This document shows positions 63,257 to 64,000 of a DNA stretch of 64,000 nucleotides, piece by piece; positions within the stretch are counted from its first letter, which is position 1; each line of letters begins with the position of its first letter. A program made the position numbers and the translations under genes. The notes below the pieces were generated by a model. The model saw nothing but the letters and a program-made list of their open reading frames with translations, had not been told where the DNA came from and did not search any database. The stretch lies in assembly GCF_014762705.1 (NCBI RefSeq), contig NZ_JABURL010000111.1:62001-126000 (forward strand), read 5' to 3'. Source of the stretch: Cyclobacterium sp. (GTDB lineage Bacteria > Bacteroidota > Bacteroidia > Cytophagales > Cyclobacteriaceae).

Positions 63257-64000
63257 TTAGCGCTTGTCCATGGCGACATAGGGTCTTTCCGTAGATCCTA
63301 CATAAACCTGTCGGGGTCTTCCGATAGGTTCGTTGTTTTCCCTCATTTCTTTCCATTGAGCAATCCATCCCGGAAGCCTGCCCAGAGCAAACATGACGGT
63401 AAACATATCGGTAGGAATTCCCAAAGCCCTGTAAATGATACCGGAATAGAAATCTACATTGGGATACAATTTTCTATCCACAAAATAAGGGTCATTTAAT
63501 GCTGCCGTTTCCAGTTCTTTTGCGATTTCCAGAACGGGATCGGAGATACCAAGCTTACTCAATACATCATCAGCTGCTTTTTTGATGATTCGGGCTCTTG
63601 GATCAAAATTTTTATAAACCCTGTGACCAAATCCCATCAAGCGGAATGGGTCATTTTTATCTTTGGCTTTTTCCAGGTATTTTTTAGAATCTCCTCCGTC
63701 TGCTTTTATGGATTCCAGCATTTCGATCACGGATTGGTTGGCACCTCCATGTAAGGGACCCCAAAGCGCATTGATTCCTGCAGAAATAGACGCATAGATA
63801 CTGGCCTGAGAAGAGCCTACAATTCTTACAGTGGAAGTGGAACAATTTTGTTCATGATCCGCGTGTAAGATTAGCAATTGATCCAAAGCTTTGGAAATTA
63901 CCGGGTCTATTTCATATTTTTCAGAGGGTAGGGCAAACATCATTTTCATAAAATTGCCACAATAATCCAGGTTATTGTCTGGATAATTTACCGGATGCCC
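63257..64000 (-). CDS. gltA: Citrate synthase, C-terminal part (5' end beyond window)
   Basis: The 247 residues visible run in frame to the window edge. Catalytic motifs are GPLHGGANQ (active-site His), [15 protein letters not shown] (His plus arginine) and [15 protein letters not shown] (catalytic Asp), followed by [22 protein letters not shown]. The enzyme joins oxaloacetate and acetyl-CoA in the tricarboxylic acid cycle. The sequence follows the large type II bacterial form. The gene ends at 63257 with a terminator just behind it. Nothing can be said about its start. Confidence 0.95.
   Translation of the reverse strand, partial: GHPVNYPDNNLDYCGNFMKMMFALPSEKYEIDPVISKALDQLLILHADHEQNCSTSTVRIVGSSQASIYASISAGINALWGPLHGGANQSVIEMLESIKADGGDSKKYLEKAKDKNDPFRLMGFGHRVYKNFDPRARIIKKAADDVLSKLGISDPVLEIAKELETAALNDPYFVDRKLYPNVDFYSGIIYRALGIPTDMFTVMFALGRLPGWIAQWKEMRENNEPIGRPRQVYVGSTERPYVAMDKR

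Noticed and set aside
1-64000. tRNA, rRNA, CRISPR arrays and complete insertion sequences
   Set aside because: No cloverleaf, rRNA-like sequence, regularly spaced long repeats or transposase was recognised by reading; a dedicated scan would be needed to exclude them fully.

Overview
The window looks like a chromosomal segment of a Bacteroidota bacterium, most likely an aquatic or marine member of the Cytophagales close to the Cyclobacteriaceae. This is inferred from family content and style, since there is no rRNA. The clues are a CusA efflux pump fused to a TolC-like domain, DUF4266/DUF3570 proteins, alanine:cation symporter, polysaccharide lyases with Gfo/Idh/MocA oxidoreductases, many lipoprotein and Sec signals, TAnnTTTG-type promoter boxes, and weak Shine-Dalgarno signals. 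No tRNA, rRNA, CRISPR array, complete insertion sequence or integrase was seen.

Region 1 (1-3.1 kb): the broken tail of a MutS-family gene, a DinB-like protein, an orphan contractile tail-sheath protein and a small membrane/GRAM protein. Region 2 (3.1-14.3 kb): a heavy-metal efflux unit. A response regulator and kinase overlap by 4 bases, followed by a CusA-TolC fusion, a CusB-like lipoprotein adaptor, a periplasmic thioredoxin, ApbE, a DUF4266 lipoprotein and a frameshifted DUF3570 gene. Both the regulator gene and the pump gene are preceded by CTTAAG-like boxes repeated every 11 bp, ending the same 17 bp before a -7-like box. This suggests positive autoregulation and a shared regulon.

Region 3 (14.3-19.4 kb): a 1,560-residue protein with three LamG-like domains, no signal peptide and a long helical, partly hydrophobic C-terminus. 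With the orphan sheath it is the best candidate here for an undescribed effector or surface system. Region 4 (19.6-29.7 kb): a sulfatase, an SLC13/TrkA-C permease, an acyl-CoA dehydrogenase/oxidase, an alanine:cation symporter, a CvfB-like S1 protein, a ROK kinase and a small lipoprotein.

Region 5 (29.7-45.6 kb): a carbohydrate-use region without a SusC/SusD pair. The minus strand carries a plug-domain protein without a barrel, a trimodular protein (alginate-lyase-like, beta-helix and heparinase II/III-like) and a further lyase-like exported protein. A nucleoside hydrolase faces an exported (alpha/alpha)-type protein, a CBM9-like/PKD protein and two Gfo/Idh/MocA oxidoreductases. Together they could cut a uronate-rich polymer outside the cell and oxidise or epimerise the products inside.

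Region 6 (46-54.1 kb): two overlapping sensor kinases, one a 2,147-residue soluble PAS/GAF array and one with a CHASE-type sensor, closed by a strong bidirectional terminator. Region 7 (54.1-64 kb): a Tat-exported oxidoreductase, a three-gene operon of unknown function, a methyltransferase, a ketopantoate-reductase-like gene, a small membrane protein, two gene relics (a Crp/Fnr regulator and an amidohydrolase start), a DEAD-box RNA helicase and the 3' part of citrate synthase. The window ends inside the citrate synthase gene.
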